DNA of 64,000 nt, taken from Magnolia sinica (Eukaryota > Streptophyta > Magnoliopsida > Magnoliales > Magnoliaceae). Positions 59,482 to 64,000 of the stretch are shown here, piece after piece. The notes under the pieces were generated by a model that saw only the letters and a program-made list of their open reading frames with translations, did no database searches and was not told where the DNA came from. The translations under genes were made by a program, and so were the position numbers. Position 1 is the first letter of the stretch; each line of letters begins with the position of its first letter. The DNA is taken from positions 20,536,001 through 20,600,000 of the forward strand of contig NC_080581.1 of NCBI RefSeq assembly GCF_029962835.1. Reading direction: 5' to 3'.

Positions 59482-60877
59482 CACATGCCCTAACGTGCTA
59501 TCTGTATGTGATGAAAGCCTAAGGATGTAAACATGAAGATTGGTTATGTTAATCTTGGCTACTTGGTCAAGTGGGAACCGTTTGTCATGTCTTGAAATCT
59601 GGTACTCGGTTGGCCAAACCCTACTCCATATCCTAGGTCATGACTTATAATTCAAGTGATTTACAATCATAATTTCACGAATATCATACGTTAACAATTC
59701 ATAATTACATAAATTTATTAAAATACTTAAACTTGATTACAAGAATCTTGACTATTATATAAACTTTCACTGTACTTTTTTATACAATACAATTAGAGAG
59801 ATAAATCTATAACTATGAATACTTCTAGATCTTTGCTCCACTTCGCTTTCTGTTTAAACCCTACATTTTGAAATATTATTCAAAATAGAGTGATCTTACA
59901 CGTTTAGTGGAATTATATCCAACCAAAATATGAAAATTTTAAATTTATATCAAATACAAAAACAATGAAAATACTTTACTTAAAATTCAGAAATGAATTA
60001 AAATACTAAAATTTAAAGATGTTATGAATGCAATGCTGAGATTGTAAAAATATTTTGAATGCTTTTTATGAATTATCTATAATTTCCTACATCACTGTAC
60101 CCAAGTTTGCATTAATGCCCACACACTGGTACCTTTTGGTAAGGGACCAATCCATATGGTAATTGATCAGACTACTACTCCAGTTGTACATCTAACGTAT
60201 GTTTGCACACACACTTATACTTATATGCGGTACATAAAGAAGAATCTGAAAGATTCAACGAGTTTTATGATATTTTACTTAAGGGTCTCGATTAGTCTAC
60301 TTGCTAGTTTAGGGTCTTTCACCGAAATGACACGGTCGCCTTACTTGTATATATCATTACTTTTCTATATTTTTTTTTTCAACAACTCCATAATCAATTA
60401 ATGATGTATGTATATTAGGTATGATATATAAATCAACAATGAAGTAATCCACTTAAATAAAATAAAAAGAAAATCCAAAGTTAAAGAAATAACATTGTAG
60501 AATTTACGGTGTTGTCAGAATTTAGTCCTTGAAATGTATTAAAATGTCATGTTTCAAATTCTACACAGAATCCCTGGACTATGAAATTCCACTTATGTTA
60601 AGGAAATCTATTTTTTAATTAATTTAATTATATATTGGTATAGATTAATTATTTTACATTAAATTCCAATTCCCTTTTAATAAAATATAAAAAGAATGTT
60701 ATATTGGGATTTAATGATTTAATTATTTAAATTTATTTAAATTTTTTGAATTAGAATAAAAATTAATATTTTTACATTGAATATTGTCTTATTAATATTC
60801 TAATCCAATTAATTTAGATTACTAATTAAATCAAACTATTTTAATCAAATTTAGGAACTTTCTCATGCCACCACGTG
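59482..60877. other. AT-rich unassigned sequence
   Basis: No gene is seen. The AT content is very high from about 60600 to 60850. Confidence 0.4.
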
Positions 60878-60892
60878 TCTTTTCGGCTATGG

Positions 60893-61060
60893 TATTGCAG
60901 GGTCATTTTGAGCTTTAGAACTGCCTCATTTTTTCAGTCCATTTAATAAAATGAGTTGGAAAAATAAATGAACGAGGTGGATTTCTCACAAAGATCAAAG
61001 TGGGCTCATGTACTATTGGAAATAGGTTTGCATGGCAACCAACGTGAGCCGGAGGTTTTG
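60893..61060. mobile_element. Foldback element, copy 9 (right half)
   Basis: It contains GGTCATTTTGAGCTTTAGAA, ACGAGGTGGATTTCTCACAA and AAGTGGGCTCATG, which are the middle and right arm of the family. The left half is missing. Confidence 0.55.
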
Positions 61061-61081
61061 TGGATATTTTAGTACAAAGGG

Positions 61082-61755
61082 TAGGGTTGTACACGAACCG
61101 GGCTAGCCCGATTAACTCGCTCGACTTGGCCCGACCCGGAACTGAGTTCGGTCTGGGACGGGCCATTTTCTTCAGTCCGAAATTGAGTTTGGGCCGAGTT
61201 CGAACAGGTCCCAGTTCGGCCCGACTCGGTTCGAAACCTGACTCGACCTGGCCCGACTCGGCCTGACCTGACCCGACTCGACCTGGCCCGACTGGGCCTG
61301 ACCCGGCCCGACTCAGCCGTTTACATATACATTCTAACCATTTATTTGATAGCCGTTGACTAGATAGCCTGGATAGTTTGACATGTTTTAAGTTATACAT
61401 TGTCCACAATGAGATGTATAACTTGAACGGCCTAGATTTACCTAAATACAAAAAGGAATTATAATGTCCTGACTAGTTAGATTTTTTGTGAAGTCTATAG
61501 TTCAACTATCTAAACCATTGATTGAGGGCCTTGTAATGGGATGCGAATTATTTATCAAAGCCCTTCCTGTGAACTTGCTGTAAGGTCCGAAATTGGCCCG
61601 AACTCGCTCGATTGCTGACCGCGCCGAGTTCGGGCTGGACATGTTAGCCCGGTGCGCAGGCTGGGCTAGGTTCGGGTCAGGTTTGGCTGGTGGCCGGGCC
61701 GGGCCGGGCCAGATTGAGCCTAGTTCGACTAGGTTCGGCCCGATGTACACCCTTA
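61082..61755. mobile_element. hAT-like non-autonomous element, copy 4 (674 bp)
   Basis: It starts TAGGGTTGTACACGAACC and ends GATGTACACCCTTA, with perfect 8 bp duplications ACAAAGGG (61074-61081, 61756-61763). The body is GC-rich, with CCCGACTCGG and GGCCCGAACTC words. No transposase. Confidence 0.85.
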
Positions 61756-61779
61756 ACAAAGGGCGAGGGTTGCTGGACC

Positions 61780-62190
61780 ATAGGTGGGGCCCACCATGAC
61801 ATTTGTGACAAATCCACTTGGTACATCCATTTTGTCAACTTTATTTTAAGGCATGTTCCTGAAAATGAGGCCAATCTAAAGCTCAAAGTGGGCAAAACGA
61901 GCATGAAACGGTGGGAATTGAACGCCGGCGGTTGACACATTTGTGTGGCCACTGGACGGGTGTGATAAATCCACTTTGTCCATCTATTTTGCCAGATCAT
62001 TGTTTTGCAAGGGCCCCAAAATAAGGCTGATAGTTCGCTCGACCGTTGAAAAATCCTAAGGCCATCTGGGACCACTATGAGCTTTGGAGCTGCCTTATTT
62101 TTGTGCCTATGCAATAAAATGATATGAAAAAACATATCAACGGTGTGGATTTCTGAAAATCATCAAAGCAGCCTCACATATGGTCTAGGT
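61780..62190. mobile_element. Foldback element, copy 10
   Basis: The left arm is GTGGGGCCCACCATGACATT, then ACAAATCCACTTGG. The right arm is ACGGTGTGGATTTCTGAAAA. The middle has an extra GACGGGTGTGATAAATCCAC, resembling a second left arm, so the copy may be rearranged. Confidence 0.65.
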
Positions 62191-62224
62191 TAGGCTAGCA
62201 TCGCAATCCACGCCAATCAGAAGT

Positions 62225-62690
62225 TTGGAAGCGTTGGCCAACTTAAGTGGCCCTTGCGATGTTTGTGACAAATCCACTCAGTTCATTCATTCTACGATGT
62301 CATTTTAGGTAATGGGACCAAATATGAGTCCAATCAAACTCTCAAGTGAGCCAAACGGACATGAAATAATGGGAAATACATGCTCGCTGTTCGCGGGGTA
62401 CAAGATGTTTGTAACAATCACCAGGTCGGCCATCTGTTTCTCTGGATCATTTTATAGGGGAGGCGCTCCAATGGGCGAAACAGTGGGGATTAAATCTCTA
62501 TCATAGAAACTTCTTAGGGCCATCGTGGGGCATATGCTGAACTTTGGATCAGCCTCATTTCGGGGCACGTACCCCATAATGAGCAGGAAAAATACATGGA
62601 TGGGGTAGATTTCTAGTAAACAACAAGGTGGGCCCCACATACTATCAAAGGTTAGGTCGCACGCTCATGACACCAACGTGACGGGGGAGA
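62225..62690. mobile_element. Foldback element, copy 11
   Basis: The left arm reads CCCTTGCGATGTTTGTGACA then AATCCACTCAG. The right arm reads GGGGTAGATTTCTAGT then ACAAGGTGGGCCCCACATAC. The middle GAAACTTCTTAGGGCCATCG is present. Confidence 0.65.
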
Positions 62691-62855
62691 TTGCTAAGTG
62701 CATTGAAGTGAGGGCACTGCAGTTAATACCAAAATATAAAATTCTATTTATACAGGCACCTAAAAGTAGGCGTTTTAATGTATAATGTTATAACTATGGG
62801 CTGGTTTTGAGAAATAGTTCACAAGCAAGGGGATTTTGGTCCATAGCCGAAAAGG

Positions 62856-63730
62856 TAGGCGGCCATCGGAAAAATCCCTTTAATTTATTTATAACTTAAA
62901 TTTAATAAAAAAATTAATTAATTTTTAATTAATAATTATCAAATTCAGATTTTTTAAATAAAATTACCATTTAAATTCAATAATATTGAATTAAGTTAAT
63001 TATTTCTCAAAATTTCAAAAAATAACTCAGACTTAAATCTATTTAAATTTTAAATTTAAATTTTCTTTTAAAATTTAGAATTAATCTGGATTTCAGCCTA
63101 ATCTCAACAAGACTTGATTTCATCTTAAGTTTAACGAATTTGATTCTAAATCTAATAAAATTTGAAGTCTAGAATTTGAAGTAGGTTCCATTCCAAATTT
63201 AACAAAATTACTTAAAATTAGATACATCCAGAATTTAGGAATAATCTCAGATAAAAATTTAATCTTAACAAAGTTAATTTTAAAACTTCTAAATTAAAAT
63301 ATGGATTTAGCGAGGTTGGATCAATTCAACTGATCACAAAATTTTCAAGGGATAAATCAGATTGAAATTTAAAATTTAACAAATCTGTTATAAATCAATA
63401 TTTTAAATCTAATTAAAGTCAAGATTTATCAAGATTCGAAAATACAATCAGATTATGTTAAAAAATCAATGAATTTAATCTAATTTGAATGATGCTAACA
63501 TTCACAATGAAAATCAAAATATAAATCATATTTCTAATGCAATTAATTTAAGGTAAAAAACAATTTCAGAAAATAAATAACTAAAATTCGAAATTTCGGA
63601 TTGAGGAAGATCACCCACCTTCTACCGCTCTGAACTGACCCAAACTCGGCCTGATCCAAACTCGATACGAACTCAGTCCGAACTCGCTAATCTGTTGCAC
63701 CCGATCTCTCCCTCTCTCTCTTACAACAAT

Positions 63731-63733
<3 letters not shown>
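62856..63733. other. AT-rich unassigned sequence
   Basis: It is almost entirely A and T to about 63600, with reiterated AAATTTAA-like words and no gene. At 63630-63690 AACTCGGCCTGATCC and CGAACTCAGTCCGAACTCGC resemble the hAT-like family body but without its ends. Confidence 0.45.

Positions 63734-63799
<66 letters not shown>
63734..63799. repeat. (TC)n microsatellite
   Basis: About 33 TC units, followed by further pyrimidine-rich sequence and a (TTTC)n run near 63895-63917. Confidence 0.97.
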
Positions 63800-63801
<2 letters not shown>

Positions 63802-64000
63802 GTTTATTTCTCCCCTTCACGTTAGCCTATCGACATTCCATTCACTTTCTATTTCTCACTCTTATCTCTCTTTCGTTTCTTCTTTCTTCCGGTTTCTCTT
63901 TCTTTCTTTCTTTCTTTATTTATTTATTTAATTTTTTTGCTTTAAAAAAATGGAGATGAACATTGATCGGCAAAGGTTAGACGGTCCAGATCAGTGGATC

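Larger units (their letters stand above)
60878..62855. mobile_element. Composite cluster bounded by inverted 14-mers
   Basis: CTTTTCGGCTATGG at the left and its exact complement CCATAGCCGAAAAG at the right bracket one right-half foldback copy (to 61060), an hAT-like element, and two more foldback copies. Very AT-rich DNA lies on both outer sides. It could be one large inverted-end element that has taken in others, or the 14-mers may pair by chance. Confidence 0.4.

Noticed and set aside
60915-61451. A 178-codon minus-strand frame rich in Gly, Arg and Ser
   Set aside because: It is the reiterated CCCGACTCGG body of the hAT-like element read in one frame, joined to flanking sequence.
61677-62135. 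A 152-codon minus-strand frame
   Set aside because: It spans the hAT-like right end and a foldback element, with no conserved protein pattern.

Overview
The window reads as nuclear DNA of a flowering plant with a repeat-rich genome. There is one clear protein-coding gene, a pentatricopeptide repeat (PPR) protein at 39238-40614. There are also two candidate first exons (414-695 and 33467-33485) and a broken XRCC3-like exon (15044-15214). Almost everything else is transposable elements, many nested inside one another. The abundant GTGGGCCC / CCGTCCATCC elements suggest an early-diverging, possibly magnoliid, lineage. That is recall of similar repeats and was not checked.

Layout. 1-1240: candidate exon with a foldback element just past its splice donor. 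1345-2890: repeat family A. 3095-6905: a foldback element split by a 3.25 kb solo LTR. 6950-14655: foldback copies, a SINE, and an hAT-like element split by a 6 kb LTR-like insertion. 15044-15214: XRCC3-like pseudo-exon. 15590-32650: a three-level nest in which a foldback element carries a solo LTR of about 5.2 kb, and that LTR carries an 11.3 kb Athila-type Ty3/gypsy element on the minus strand with both LTRs. 33250-35200: promoter-like stretch and a decayed Ty1/copia element. 35789-39177: foldback copies and a degenerate repeat. 39238-40614: PPR gene. 44325-46290: small LTR element without coding capacity. 47563-49421: truncated L1-like LINE. 49558-52330: decayed copia gag/protease region. 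53609-58380: hAT-like and foldback elements plus repeat C. 59345-59480: SINE. 60878-62855: cluster of three foldback copies and one hAT-like element between inverted 14-mers.

Several insertions can be defined to the base from target-site duplications (TSDs) that I read directly: CTATA/CCATA, CGAGT, GGTGT and CTGCT (5 bp, LTR elements), and ATCTTACA, CCTACTAC, ACAAAGGG, ATTGAGTG and CATCCGTC (8 bp, hAT-like). These give an order of insertion. The main candidate for something worth describing is the foldback family. Each full copy is about 500 bp and is an imperfect inverted repeat of roughly 100 bp or more per arm. The copies share a conserved core but differ at their outermost tips. The family hosts other insertions, abuts the PPR gene, and one internal module appears to be tandemly amplified inside an LTR. 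No complete transposase gene and no complete retroelement reading frame is visible, so these elements look non-autonomous or dead.
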